64,000 nt of DNA from Taklimakanibacter sp049323275 (GCA_049323275.1 JBMOOM010000127.1:127430-191429); one strand, 5' to 3'; shown: positions 41,614 to 53,717, counted from the stretch's first letter. Program-made: numbers and translations. Notes: generated by a model from the letters alone, not told the origin.

Positions 41614-42264
41614 ATGCAAGGTGGAGAAATATCTCCGGTCGAACTCTTCCTGCAGGCGGGACCCGTCGTCAAAGCGGTGATCATCATGCTGATCGCTTCG
41701 TCGCTATGGTGCTGGATCATCATCTTCGAGGCGATGTGGACGCTGATGCGCCTGCGCCGCGCCATCAAAAGCGAAGGCGCCGCCAAGGGCCGCATGGGCC
41801 AGGTGATCGGCCGGATCTTCGCCACCGGGCGCGAGGAGGCCTTCGAGGCGCAGGCCTCGCCTGCCGAATCCGACCGCCGCACCGCCGTCATCGCGGCGAT
41901 GAAGCGGCGCGCCCAGGAGCTGATCGAATCGAGCCAGCGCGGCCTGCCCAATCTGGCGGTCATCGCCTCGGTGGCGCCTTTCGTCGGTCTGTTCGGCACC
42001 GTCTGGGGCATCATGACGAGCTTCGCCGGCATTGCCGCCGCCAAGGATACGAGCCTCGCCGTCGTCGCCCCCGGCATCGCCGAGGCGCTGGCCGCGACCG
42101 CCATCGGCCTCGCCGCCGCCATTCCGGCGGCCTTCGCCTATAACCGCCTCGCCGCCGCCTTCGGCATCACCGCGCGTTCGCTCAACCGGCTGATCGAGGA
42201 TTACGGCACCAGGCTCGCGCGCGAGAACACCGCCGTGGCCCCGATGCGAAAGAAGATCGCATGA
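41614..42264 (+). CDS. exbB: ExbB/TolQ-family proton-channel protein
   Basis: From ATG 41614 the protein has 216 residues (GTG 41605 would add three). Three hydrophobic helices are visible: AVIIMLIASSLWCWIIIFEA near the N-terminus, then LAVIASVAPFVGLFGTVWGI and ALAATAIGLAAAIPAAFAYN, with the conserved VAPFVGLFGTVWGIM segment of MotA/TolQ/ExbB proteins. It forms the inner-membrane proton channel with ExbD to energise TonB. Its stop overlaps the exbD start (ATGA at 42261). Confidence 0.9.
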   Translation: MQGGEISPVELFLQAGPVVKAVIIMLIASSLWCWIIIFEAMWTLMRLRRAIKSEGAAKGRMGQVIGRIFATGREEAFEAQASPAESDRRTAVIAAMKRRAQELIESSQRGLPNLAVIASVAPFVGLFGTVWGIMTSFAGIAAAKDTSLAVVAPGIAEALAATAIGLAAAIPAAFAYNRLAAAFGITARSLNRLIEDYGTRLARENTAVAPMRKKIA

Positions 42265-42731
42265 GCTTCAATCTCTCCGCCGATCATGACAGCGACGATC
42301 TGGCGCCCTTGGCCGAGATCAATGTCACGCCGATGGTCGACGTCATGCTGGTGCTGCTCATCATCTTCATGGTGGCCGCGCCGATGCTGAGCTCGGGCAT
42401 GAAGGTGGAACTGCCGCAGGCCAGATCGGCCCAGCCGACCGACCAGCAGAGTCCGATCGTACTGACCATCGGTTCCGATAAGAAGGTGACGCTCGGGCCC
42501 GACGAGATCCCGCGGCCGGAGCTCGTCACGCGCATCAAGGCGATGATGGGCACCGAGAGCCGCGTCGTGCATGTGCGCGGCGACCGCACGGCGTCCTATG
42601 GCGATATCGTCGCCGTGCTGGACGAGCTGGCGCTCAACGGCATCACCAAGCTTTCGCTCATCGCCAACAAGGACAAGGCCGCGCCGCAGATCGTCAGCCC
42701 GGCGCCGGTACCGGAGGGCACGACACCATGA
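42261..42731 (+). CDS. exbD: ExbD/TolR-family protein
   Basis: The 156-residue protein has a cytoplasmic N-terminus, one membrane helix containing the essential acidic residue (LAEINVTPMVDVMLVLLIIF) and a periplasmic domain with VHVRGDRTASYGDIVAVLD. ExbD pairs with ExbB in proton-driven energy transfer to TonB. Its stop overlaps the tonB start (ATGA at 42728), so the set is a coupled operon. Confidence 0.92.
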   Translation: MSFNLSADHDSDDLAPLAEINVTPMVDVMLVLLIIFMVAAPMLSSGMKVELPQARSAQPTDQQSPIVLTIGSDKKVTLGPDEIPRPELVTRIKAMMGTESRVVHVRGDRTASYGDIVAVLDELALNGITKLSLIANKDKAAPQIVSPAPVPEGTTP

Positions 42732-43639
42732 AGGGAGCAGGCCTCACCCAGAGCGCGCGGTTCATCTGCATCGCACTGGCGCTTGTCGTCCACGCGGCCG
42801 CGGCCGCCGCCTTCATGCTGGCGCCGCCCGCCGAGCCCCCCAAACCCTCTGAAGGCGTCGAGATCGAAATGCTGGCCGAGATCACGGCCGAAGTCGCCGA
42901 CGAGCTGACGCCCGCCGTCGCCGCGCAGGCGGTCGAGGCGTCACCCGCTTCCGAAATGCAGCCGGGCGAGGCCCAGACCGTGGTGGGCGCGGAAGTCGAC
43001 GCCATGGCGGCTCGCGATGTGCCCCAGACCGACGTGACGCCGACCGAGGCCGAGGAAGTCGAGAAGCCGCAGGAGCAGCCGGTCGCCGAAGAGACGCCCG
43101 AGGTCAAGCCGGACGAGAAGCCGGTCACGGTCGCCGCCGTGGAGCCCGCCGAGGTGACGGCGACCGAAACGCCGGTCGAGCTCGAGAAGCCGGTCGTCGA
43201 GGCGCCGGAAGCGCCGGTGCTGGCGCCCAAGGCGAAGCCGGCGGTGAAGAAGGAGAAAAAGGCCAAGGCGCAGCAGCGCCGGGCCGTCATCGCCGGCGCC
43301 TCGGTGAACAAGACGCCGACGCGCAAGGGCATGTCGCAGTCGCGCAATTCCGGCGGCGCGCAGGCGAGCGCCGCCTACAGGTCGATCGTCTTCGGCCGCA
43401 TCGTCAGCCGGCGTTCCGCCATGGTCGCACGGATGCGGCAGAAAGGTACGAAGGTGCTCCGCGTCTCCTTCTCGATCAGCGCGAGCGGCCAGGTGTCGTC
43501 GGCGTCGGTGTCCAAGTCGTCCGGCGACGCATCGCTCGACACGCAGATCCGCGCCATCATCGCCGCGATCGATTTTCCGCCGCCCCCACCGGGTGCCCGG
43601 TCGGCCTATGCAGTGCCGATCACCCTTACGCTGAACTGA
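42728..43639 (+). CDS. tonB: TonB-family energy transducer
   Basis: The 303-residue protein has an N-terminal membrane anchor (FICIALALVVHAAAAAAFML), a long Pro/Glu/Lys-rich periplasmic stalk (about residues 80-180) and a C-terminal TonB domain (VLRVSFSISASGQVSSASVS, DTQIRAIIAAIDFPPPPPG). It would couple the ExbBD proton channel to outer-membrane receptors for iron complexes or cobalamin. No receptor gene is in the window. It is convergent with the SDR gene, three bases apart. Confidence 0.9.
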   Translation: MKGAGLTQSARFICIALALVVHAAAAAAFMLAPPAEPPKPSEGVEIEMLAEITAEVADELTPAVAAQAVEASPASEMQPGEAQTVVGAEVDAMAARDVPQTDVTPTEAEEVEKPQEQPVAEETPEVKPDEKPVTVAAVEPAEVTATETPVELEKPVVEAPEAPVLAPKAKPAVKKEKKAKAQQRRAVIAGASVNKTPTRKGMSQSRNSGGAQASAAYRSIVFGRIVSRRSAMVARMRQKGTKVLRVSFSISASGQVSSASVSKSSGDASLDTQIRAIIAAIDFPPPPPGARSAYAVPITLTLN

Positions 43640-43642
43640 TCG

Positions 43643-44419
43643 CTACCAGCAGCAATAGCCGCCATCGGCGAGCACGATCGAGCCGGTCATCAGGCTCGCG
43701 GCGTCGGAGCTGAGAAAATGCACGACGGAGGCGATCTCGTCCGGCTGGCCGACCCGGCCCATCGGCGTCATGTCGAGCCAGGTCTTGTACATCTCCGGAT
43801 CCTCCTTGATGCCGAAGGAGGTGAGCGGCGTTTCGATATAGGTCGGCGCCACCGCGTTCACCCGCACGCCGCCTTTCGCCCATTCGGCGGCGAGCGAGCG
43901 CGTCAGATGATGCACCGCCGCCTTGGAGGCATTGTAGAAGGACTGCGGCTGCGGCTTGTTGACGATGAAGCCCGACATCGAGCCGATATTGACGATCGAG
44001 CCGGACTTCTGTTTCAGCATCTCGCGGCCGAAGGCGCGGCAGCACCAGAACAGGCCGTCGAGATTGACGTCCATGTGAAACCGCCAATGCTCGTCGCTGG
44101 TATCCTCGGCCTTGACGTTGCTCCTGGCGACGCCGGCATTGTTGACGAGGATATCGACGCGGCCATGCTGCTTGATGACCTCGGCGGCGACGCGGTCGAC
44201 GTCCTTCGATTTGGTGACGTCGAGCGTGGCGCCGAACGCCTTGAGGCCGAGCTGCTTGAGCTCACCGACGCAGGCCTCGACCCGGTCGGGCATCATGTCG
44301 GCGACGATCACCGTCGCACCCGCCTCACCGAGCGCCCGGGCGCAGGCCGCGCCAATGCCCTGGCCGGCGCCCGTCACCACCGCCACTTTCCCGTCGAGCT
44401 TCAGTTTTTCGAGATACAC
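43643..44419 (-). CDS. Short-chain dehydrogenase/reductase (polyol-type)
   Basis: The 258-residue SDR has the cofactor motif VVTGAGQGIGAACARAL at about residues 14-30, LVNNAGVARS, a catalytic YNASKAAV, and an ending DAASLMTGSIVLADGGY. Classical SDRs of this length oxidise polyols or related alcohols with NAD(P). It is the last gene of the SmoEFGK/SmoS operon, 13 bases after smoS, so a polyol or ketose of the same pathway is the likely substrate. Confidence 0.88.
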   Translation of the reverse strand: MYLEKLKLDGKVAVVTGAGQGIGAACARALGEAGATVIVADMMPDRVEACVGELKQLGLKAFGATLDVTKSKDVDRVAAEVIKQHGRVDILVNNAGVARSNVKAEDTSDEHWRFHMDVNLDGLFWCCRAFGREMLKQKSGSIVNIGSMSGFIVNKPQPQSFYNASKAAVHHLTRSLAAEWAKGGVRVNAVAPTYIETPLTSFGIKEDPEMYKTWLDMTPMGRVGQPDEIASVVHFLSSDAASLMTGSIVLADGGYCCW

Positions 44420-44432
44420 GTTCCTGGTCCTT

Positions 44433-45192
44433 TCAACTCATCCATTGTCCGCCGTCCACATTGAAGGTCTGCGCCACGACATAATCGCTCTCGCTCGAGG
44501 CGAGGAAGATGGCGCAGCCGACATGATCCTCGGGCTTGCCCATGCGCCCGAAAGGAACGCCTTCGCCGACCAGGCGCTTCTTCTCGCCGGGCGGGCGGCC
44601 TTCATAGCGGGCGAAGAGGGCGTCGACTTCGTCCCACATCGGCGTGTCGACCACGCCGGGGGCGATGCCATTGACATTGATCCGGTGCTTGATGAGGCCG
44701 AGACCCGCCGACTGGGTGAGGCTGATGACGGCGGCCTTCGAGGCGCAATAGACGGCGACCAGCGCCTCGCCGCGCCGGCCGGCCTGCGACGCCATATTGA
44801 TGATCTTGCCGCCCTTGCCGCGTGCGATCATGGACTTCGCCGCCGCCTGGAGCGTGAACAGCAGCCCTTTCACATTGACGGCGAAGACGCGGTCGTAGCT
44901 TTTCTCGGTGATCTCCCCGATCGGCGCCATGTCGAAGATCGCGGCATTGTTGACGAGAATGTCGACGCCGCCGGCTTTCGTCTCTACCGCCTCGATCATC
45001 CGGTTGATCGAGTCCATGCGGGTAACGTCGAGATGCACCGCGAAAGCGCCGCCGCCGGTGTCGCGGGCGGCGTCGCGGGCCGCGTCTTCATCGATGTCGG
45101 CAATGCAGACACGCGCGCCTTCGCGGGCGAAGCCCTCGGCGATGGCGCGGCCGATGCCGCGCGCGCCGCCGGTGACGATGGCCGTTCTATGC

Positions 45193-45203
<11 letters not shown>
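44433..45203 (-). CDS. smoS: Sorbitol (L-iditol) dehydrogenase, SDR family
   Basis: From ATG 45203 the protein has 256 residues, the length of Rhodobacter SmoS, and begins MRLEHRTAIVTGGARGIGRA. ILVNNAAIFDMAPIGEIT, GKIINMASQAGRRGEALVAV, the catalytic YCASKAAV, and GGQWMS at the C-terminus fit that enzyme. It oxidises D-sorbitol to D-fructose with NAD and can also act on galactitol or iditol. It overlaps the end of the smoK gene by 11 bases; a longer start at 45230 is not needed. Confidence 0.88.
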
Positions 45204-47030
<1,827 letters not shown>

Positions 47031-47032
47031 CT

Positions 47033-47896
47033 CTATCCCTCCAGGTTCCGGCCGATCATCCTGATCAGGAAGAAGGCCACGATATTGGCGAGGATGACCG
47101 CGACGATGCCGCCGGCGGAAGCACCGCCGACATCGAAATTGAGGAGGCCCTGGAAATAGACGAGATAGGGCAGGTTGCCGGCGGGTCCGCCGGAACCGGT
47201 AACATAGATCTCGGCGAAGACATTGAGCAGGAAGATCGTCTCGATCAGGATGACGACGGTGATCGGCCGCGCCAGATGCGGCAGCACGATATAGAAGAAA
47301 TAAGCGAGCGGCGGCGCGCCGTCCATTTCCGCCGCCTCCTTCTGCTCCTCGTCGAGCGACTGGATGGCGGTGAGCAGGATCAGCGTGGCGAAAGGCAGCC
47401 ACTGCCAGGCCACCATGATGACGACGGCGGTGAGCGGATACTGCGCGAACCAGTCGATCGGCTCGAGCCCGACCGATTTCATCAGCCAGGCGAGGAGGCC
47501 CGACACCGGATGCATGAACATGTTCTTCCAGACGAGCGCGCTCACCGTCGGCATGACGAAGAAGGGCGCGATCACCATGAGGCGCACGATATTGCGCCCG
47601 ACGATCGCCTGGTCGAGGAGGAGGGCGAGCAGCGTGCCGCCGATGATGCTGATCGCCAGCACCGCGAAGACGAGCTTCAGCGAATTGCCGATGGCCGCGA
47701 AGAAGGCCGGATCGGTCAGAAAATATTCGTAATTGAGGAAACCGACGAAGCTCTCATTGCCGGGGTCGAGCAGATTGTAGCGCAGGAGCGAGAACCAGAC
47801 GGTGAGCGCCAGCGGCACGATCATCCACAGGAACAGCACGACGACCGACGGCGCCACGGCCAGTTTTCCGAGCAGTCTGGTTTGCTGTGTCGCCAT
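47033..47896 (-). CDS. smoF: Polyol ABC transporter permease (SmoF-like, MalF family)
   Basis: The 287-residue membrane protein begins MATQQTRLLGKLAVAPSVVV and has six helices with the EAA loop KEAAEMDGAPPLAYFFYIVL. TGSGGPAGNLPYLVYFQGLL is typical of MalF-type polyol permeases. It follows the binding-protein gene after a gap of 179 bases that holds a perfect palindrome. Confidence 0.9.
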   Translation of the reverse strand: MATQQTRLLGKLAVAPSVVVLFLWMIVPLALTVWFSLLRYNLLDPGNESFVGFLNYEYFLTDPAFFAAIGNSLKLVFAVLAISIIGGTLLALLLDQAIVGRNIVRLMVIAPFFVMPTVSALVWKNMFMHPVSGLLAWLMKSVGLEPIDWFAQYPLTAVVIMVAWQWLPFATLILLTAIQSLDEEQKEAAEMDGAPPLAYFFYIVLPHLARPITVVILIETIFLLNVFAEIYVTGSGGPAGNLPYLVYFQGLLNFDVGGASAGGIVAVILANIVAFFLIRMIGRNLEG

Positions 47897-47928
47897 GAGC
47901 TAGCTCCCGATCCTGCTCTCTTTCGTTG

Positions 47929-47960
47929 TTCCCCTTCTCCCGCAAGCGGGAGAAGGGGAA
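47929..47960. repeat. Perfect 15-bp-stem palindromic repeat between binding-protein and permease genes
   Basis: The left arm TTCCCCTTCTCCCGC (47929-47943) and right arm GCGGGAGAAGGGGAA (47946-47960) pair fully around a 2-base AA loop. It is the most complete copy of the family also seen at 13728-13792, 19169-19274 and 63854-63950. In the transcript it lies downstream of smoE and could protect that message from 3' decay. Confidence 0.85.
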
Positions 47961-48075
47961 AGTTTGTCAAGATTTGCGAAATTGTTTCATACGATCTCGC
48001 AGCGACCATGGTGAGAGAAAAGGGCTGCCCGGCTTGTCGGCGCCGGGCAGCCGAGTTTCGGGAGGAGCCGTCCCT

Positions 48076-49392
<1,317 letters not shown>

Positions 49393-49421
49393 GGAGGTCC
49401 TCCCAAAAGGATTTAAACTGA

Positions 49422-49450
49422 GCATTTGCTTCTGAATTGGGCATATTCTC
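49422..49450. promoter_or_regulatory. Candidate SorC operator upstream of smoE
   Basis: AGCATTTGC (49421-49429) and GGCATATTCTC (49440-49450) lie about 30-60 bases upstream of the smoE start. The same words AGCATTTGC and ATATT occur together at 50541-50554, over the start of the SorC gene. Shared words at the two places a SorC protein would be expected to bind suggest an operator; the case is modest. Confidence 0.35.
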
Positions 49451-49564
49451 AGAATGAAAGGGAGGCGAAGTCAAGCCGGAATCCTGCTGCGGCCCACAAA
49501 AGTGCCGCGGTATCGCAATCAACATATTGAATTCGCTGGATAATAAAAATTGGGCGTTTGCTAT

Positions 49565-50551
49565 TTAATCTAGCAAAAGCTCAGCCATTTTCTCATTGGT
49601 GATGAGACCGGTGATCAGTTTCCCGCGCAGCGCGCCTTTAATCGCCCTGAGTCTGGGGATCGCCATGCCCACGCCGATCAGGCGGCGGCTTGCCGGCTGC
49701 TCGAGCGGCACACTCAGCACGCGGTCATTGGTGAGGCCGTCGATCAGCTTGCCTCGCGCGTCGAAGGCCCAGCCGATGATCTCGCCGACGGCGCCTGCCC
49801 GGATCAGCGCCCTGATCTCGTCGGCCTTGACGAAGCCGTCGCGTAAAAGCGCCGCATCGTCGTCGATGGTGCCGAGGCCGACGAAGGTCACATCGGCCTG
49901 GCGCGCCAGCTCGGTCACATTGCGGAACGGCTTCTGGGCGAGCAGCAGCGACTTCTCATGCACCGTGGTGGCGATCACCGGCAGCGGCATCGGATAATGC
50001 GGCGCCTTGACCCGGTCGCCGATGCGGCTGACCACGTCGAACAGGGTGGCCGAGCCGTCGGGCGCGATATTGCCGACGAGCGAGACGACCTTGTGCTGCG
50101 GGCAGTCCATCGGGGTGAGCTGCTCGACCATGGCGCGCAGCATGCGCCCGGTGCCCATGGCGACGATCACCGGATGCTGCGAGACGAGATAGCGCTCGAG
50201 CTCGGCCGCGGCCGCTTCCGCGACGCCGAGCGTCGTAGAGGTCGATTCCGGATCGCTCGGCACGACCTCGCAGAAGTCGATTCCATAGGCCTGCTTCAGC
50301 CGTTCCGACAATTCGAGGCAATGGCCGATCGGATGGTCGAGCCGGACCTTGATCAGCTTCTCGCTGACCGCCAGCGAGACCAGCCGCTGCGCCGTCTGCC
50401 GCGACACGCCGAGCTTGCGGGCGATCTCGTCCTGGGTGTTGCCGGCAATGTAATAGAGCCAGCCCGCCCGGGCCGCGTCGTCGAGCCTGTCTGCCTCTGA
50501 GTCGGGCTTACGCGCCAATCTGCTCACTCCTGTCCGACGCAGCATTTGCAT
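49565..50551 (-). CDS. SorC-family transcriptional regulator (polyol operon)
   Basis: From ATG 50551 the protein has 328 residues; ATG 50545 is nearly equivalent. The frame stays open into the neighbouring dispersed repeat, which would give a spurious MERLLWIPAFAGMTD start. The N-terminal HTH is YYIAGNTQDEIARKLGVSRQ, then TAQRLVSLAVSEKLI. The C-terminal sugar-binding domain has VIVAMGTGRMLRAMVEQL and VTFVGLGTIDDDAALLRDG. SorC regulators sense sugar or polyol phosphates. It lies directly upstream of smoE on the same strand and probably controls that operon. Confidence 0.9.
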   Translation of the reverse strand: MQMLRRTGVSRLARKPDSEADRLDDAARAGWLYYIAGNTQDEIARKLGVSRQTAQRLVSLAVSEKLIKVRLDHPIGHCLELSERLKQAYGIDFCEVVPSDPESTSTTLGVAEAAAAELERYLVSQHPVIVAMGTGRMLRAMVEQLTPMDCPQHKVVSLVGNIAPDGSATLFDVVSRIGDRVKAPHYPMPLPVIATTVHEKSLLLAQKPFRNVTELARQADVTFVGLGTIDDDAALLRDGFVKADEIRALIRAGAVGEIIGWAFDARGKLIDGLTNDRVLSVPLEQPASRRLIGVGMAIPRLRAIKGALRGKLITGLITNEKMAELLLD

Positions 50552-50601
50552 ATTGGGACGGAAATGGGAACCCTTCGGCTGTCGGAGCGCATCCCCCGAA
50601 T

Positions 50602-50704
50602 CCGTCATCCCGGCGAAAGCCGGGATCCATAAAAGCCTTTCCATGCGAACAGCGCTGCCGGGCTGCGCGATTTCAATGGATCCCGGCTTTCGCCGGGATG
50701 ACGG
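50602..50704 (-). repeat. 103-bp dispersed repeat with terminal inverted repeats (copy 2)
   Basis: This is the opposite-strand relative of the element at 4244-4346, with the same length, the same pairing ends (CGTCATCCCGGCGAAAGCCG and its complement) and the shared interior AGGCTTTTATGG and GGCAGCGCTG read on the - strand. It lies between the ATPase gene ending at 50712 and the SorC gene. The copies differ mainly in the left third. Confidence 0.85.
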
Positions 50705-50711
50705 TTGTTGG

Positions 50712-51761
50712 TTAGCTCAGGCGCAATCCGCTCGTTCTGTCGAAGACATGAATGTCCTGGGGCTTGGCGGTGAGATATTTGCGGTCGCCGGGTGTCAGTT
50801 GCGGGCGTTCGAGCGCCAGCAGCGTCACGCGTTCATTCGCGGCCTCGAGCGTCACCTGCGTGCTCATGCCGAGCGGCTCGACCACGGTGACGGTGGCGGG
50901 AAGACCCTGATCGGCGAAGTGCAGATGTTCCGGCCTGATGCCGATGACGATCTCGCGTCCGTCCGGTACGGCGGCGGCGATCGGCAGGACCGTCCCGCAG
51001 GCGAGGCGCGCGGCGCCTTTCACCGTGACCGCGTCGAAGAAGTTCATCGTCGGCGAGCCGATGAAGCCGGCGACGAAGATATTGGCGGGCCGGTCATAGA
51101 GCTCGAGCGGCGGTCCCACCTGCTGGATCACCCCGTCGCTCATCACCACGATGCGGTTCGCCATGGTCATCGCCTCGACCTGGTCATGGGTGACATAGAT
51201 CGCCGTCGTCTTCAGCGACTGGTGCAGCGCCTTGATCTCGGTGCGCATCGTGGCGCGCAATTTGGCGTCGAGATTGGAGAGCGGCTCGTCGAAGAGAAAT
51301 ACTTTCGGATTGCGCACGATGGCGCGGCCCATGGCGACGCGCTGGCGCTGGCCTCCGGAAAGCTGCTTGGGCAAACGGTCGAGCAGGGCGTTGAGCCCCA
51401 GCTTGGCGGAAGCTTCCGCGACCCGTTCGCCGATCAGCGCCGCCGGGCTTTTGCGCAAGTTCAGGCTGAAGGCCATGTTGCGCCGGACATCCATATGTGG
51501 ATAGAGCGCATAGGACTGGAACACCATGGCGATGTCGCGGTCCTTGGGCGCCATATGGGTCACCGGCTTGTCGCCGATCTGGATCTCGCCGCCATTGATC
51601 GCCTCGAGCCCGGCGATGCTCCGGAGCAGCGTGGACTTGCCGCAGCCCGAGGGGCCGACCAGCACCACGAACTCACCGTCCGCGATGTCGAGGTCGATGC
51701 TCTCCAGAACCGTCACCGGTCCGAATTTCTTATGGACATTGCGCAGAGAGACCGAGGCCAT
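50712..51761 (-). CDS. Sugar ABC transporter ATP-binding protein (MalK/UgpC family)
   Basis: The 349-residue ATPase has Walker A GPSGCGKST, signature LSGGQRQRVAMGRAI, Walker B VFLFDEPLSNLDAKL, the switch IYVTHDQVEA and TOBE segments (GIRPEHLHFA). It is the last gene of a CUT1 operon that also includes an FCD regulator, a PLP enzyme, a binding protein and two permeases. It lies three bases after the MalG-like permease gene. Confidence 0.93.
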   Translation of the reverse strand: MASVSLRNVHKKFGPVTVLESIDLDIADGEFVVLVGPSGCGKSTLLRSIAGLEAINGGEIQIGDKPVTHMAPKDRDIAMVFQSYALYPHMDVRRNMAFSLNLRKSPAALIGERVAEASAKLGLNALLDRLPKQLSGGQRQRVAMGRAIVRNPKVFLFDEPLSNLDAKLRATMRTEIKALHQSLKTTAIYVTHDQVEAMTMANRIVVMSDGVIQQVGPPLELYDRPANIFVAGFIGSPTMNFFDAVTVKGAARLACGTVLPIAAAVPDGREIVIGIRPEHLHFADQGLPATVTVVEPLGMSTQVTLEAANERVTLLALERPQLTPGDRKYLTAKPQDIHVFDRTSGLRLS

Positions 51762-51764
51762 GAT

Positions 51765-52610
51765 CTATCCCTTGACGGCGCCGGCGGTGAGGCCGGTGAC
51801 CAGATAACGTTGCAGGAACATGAAGAACAGGCAGACCGGGATGAGGGCCAGCACCGAAGCGGCCATCATCTGTCCCCAGTCGACCGCGAATTTGCCGACG
51901 AAGGTGAGAAGCCCGACCGAGAAGGTCTTCTGGCTTTCGCTGTTGATCAGCATGAGCGCGAAGAGGAGCTCGCTCCAGGCCGCGGTGAAGACGAAGGCGA
52001 CGGTGGCGCCCATGCCGGGCAGCGTCAGCGGCAGGATCACCCGGCGCAGCGCTTCGAAACGGGTGCAGCCGTCGATCATCGCCGCTTCCTCGAGATCCTT
52101 CGGCACGCCGTCGAGGAAGGACTGCATCAGGAAGGTCGCGAAGGCGATGTTGAAGGCGGTGTAGATGATGATCAGGCCATAGAGGCTGTCGGTGAGACCG
52201 AGCTGGCCCATGATGCGGTAGATCGGCGGGATGACCATCACCAGCGGGAAGGTCTGGGTGAGGAGCAGCACGAGGCTCACCAGCGCCTTGCCGCGGAAGC
52301 GGAAGCGCGACAGCGCGTAGCCGGCGAAGGAGGCGACCGCGGTGACGATAACCGCCGTCGTCACCGACACCAGGATGCTGTTGAAGAAATAGCGCGGGAA
52401 GTCGGTGGCTTCCAGCACGCTCGTATAATTGGCGAGCGTCATGCGGCTGGGCCACAGCTTGATGCCTTCGCTGTAGAGGAGGTCCTGCGGCGTCACCGAG
52501 ATCTTGATCGTCCAGTAAATCGGCAGCAGGGCGAAGATCACGTAACAGGCGACCGCGCCATAAAGCCCGATCTGGCCGAGGATGCGCTGGAGCAGGGACT
52601 GGCCGGGCAT
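51765..52610 (-). CDS. Carbohydrate ABC transporter permease (MalG-like, CUT1)
   Basis: The 281-residue protein begins MPGQSLLQRILGQIGLYGAV, has six helices and carries YALSRFRFRGKALVSLVLLL and the EAA loop LEEAAMIDGCTRFEALRRVI. It is adjacent to its MalF-like partner (one base between) and to the ATPase gene (three bases). The substrate is unknown. Confidence 0.92.
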   Translation of the reverse strand: MPGQSLLQRILGQIGLYGAVACYVIFALLPIYWTIKISVTPQDLLYSEGIKLWPSRMTLANYTSVLEATDFPRYFFNSILVSVTTAVIVTAVASFAGYALSRFRFRGKALVSLVLLLTQTFPLVMVIPPIYRIMGQLGLTDSLYGLIIIYTAFNIAFATFLMQSFLDGVPKDLEEAAMIDGCTRFEALRRVILPLTLPGMGATVAFVFTAAWSELLFALMLINSESQKTFSVGLLTFVGKFAVDWGQMMAASVLALIPVCLFFMFLQRYLVTGLTAGAVKG

Positions 52611-52611
52611 G

Positions 52612-53526
52612 TCAGGCGTCCCTCAGCAGCGCGCGCCGCATCTGGATGACGATCAGCGCATAGGCGACGAGAAGAACGAGCAGCAGCACCGCGATCGCCG
52701 AGGCATAACCCTTGTCGAGCGACTTGAAGGCCGAGACATAGATATAGGTGGCGATGGTGTTGGTGGAGCCGGCGGGGCCGCCCGCCGTCATGACATAGAT
52801 GAGGTCGGCGAAGGTGGCGATCCACACCGTGCGCAGCATCACCGTGATGGCGATGGTGGGCGCGAGGAAGGGCAATGTCACCTTGGTGAATTGCTGCCAG
52901 GCGGTGGCGCCGTCGATGGCGGCGGCCTCATAGAGCTCGGAGGGGATCGACTTGCGCGCCGCCAGCAGCGTGATGGCGAAGAAGGGAATGCCGAACCAGA
53001 CATTGGCGATGATCGGTCCCCACATGGCGGTCGAAGGATCGGCGAGGATGGTGACCGGCTCCGATTGCAGCCCGATGGCATGGAAGACATGCGGCAAGGG
53101 GCCGATCAGCGGGTTGAAGAGCCAGGCCCAGGTGAGGCCGGTGAGGAAGATCGGCACCGCCCAGGGCAGGAAGACGAGGCCCTGCACGAGGCGGCGGCCG
53201 TGAAAGGGCCGGTTGAGGAGCAGCGCCAAGCCGAGTCCCAGGAAGAACTGCAGCACGAGGCTCGCCACCGTCCACCACAGCGTATTGAGCAGCGCGTCAT
53301 GCAGAACCGGATCGACCATCATCGCGCGATATTGGTCGAGGCCGACATATTCGGAGCGGAAGGCGGAGAATTTGCGGAAGGAATAGCTGATGCCGATGAT
53401 CAAAGGCACGATCAGGATGGTGAAGATGATCACCAGCGCCGGACTCAGATAGAGCCACGGCTCGAGGAAGCGGCGCCGGTCGGCCTGGCGCTGCAAGGCG
53501 AGGTTGTCTGCGGTGATGGCGGTCAT
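52612..53526 (-). CDS. Carbohydrate ABC transporter permease (MalF-like, CUT1)
   Basis: From ATG 53526 the protein has 304 residues with six helices. It opens with a cytoplasmic segment and YLSPALVIIFTILIVPLIIG, and the EAA loop reads YEAAAIDGATAWQQFTKVTL. It pairs with the next permease. The gap of 191 bases to the binding-protein gene upstream is filled with hairpin-forming repeats. Confidence 0.92.
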   Translation of the reverse strand: MTAITADNLALQRQADRRRFLEPWLYLSPALVIIFTILIVPLIIGISYSFRKFSAFRSEYVGLDQYRAMMVDPVLHDALLNTLWWTVASLVLQFFLGLGLALLLNRPFHGRRLVQGLVFLPWAVPIFLTGLTWAWLFNPLIGPLPHVFHAIGLQSEPVTILADPSTAMWGPIIANVWFGIPFFAITLLAARKSIPSELYEAAAIDGATAWQQFTKVTLPFLAPTIAITVMLRTVWIATFADLIYVMTAGGPAGSTNTIATYIYVSAFKSLDKGYASAIAVLLLVLLVAYALIVIQMRRALLRDA

Positions 53527-53547
53527 CAAAGGTCTGGCATCCCTCTG

Positions 53548-53704
53548 CGCTCGTTACCCTCGCCCCCTACGGGCAGAGGGAGGGACCCATTGCGAAGCAA
53601 TGGGAGGGTGAAGGGGAACGGACGGCAGAAGGCTTTCCGCTCCGACGATATTCTGTCCGTCGGTTCCCCCTCACCCTAACCCTCTCCCCCGGAGGGGGAG
53701 AGGG
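53548..53704. repeat. Hairpin-rich intergenic repeats between binding-protein and permease genes
   Basis: Two clear hairpins are present: CCCATTGC (53586-53593) with GCAATGGG (53597-53604), and CCCTCTCCCCC (53680-53690) with GGGGGAGAGGG (53694-53704). The phrase CCCTCACCCTAACCCTCTCC is a common dispersed word in GC-rich bacteria. No coding signal is seen. Confidence 0.75.
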
Positions 53705-53717
53705 GATGCGCTCTCTT

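Noticed and set aside
50552..50644. Longer start for the SorC regulator (MERLLWIPAFAGMTD...)
   Set aside because: The extra residues come from translating the dispersed palindromic repeat. They are not part of the regulator family.
50553..52649. A 698-residue open frame on the + strand
   Set aside because: It is antisense to the ABC ATPase and permease genes, whose motifs are unambiguous. It has no domain-like pattern.
53640..53704. Rho-independent terminator after the CUT1 binding protein
   Set aside because: The hairpins are strong but no run of T follows on the - strand, and the operon continues in the same direction, so full termination is unlikely.
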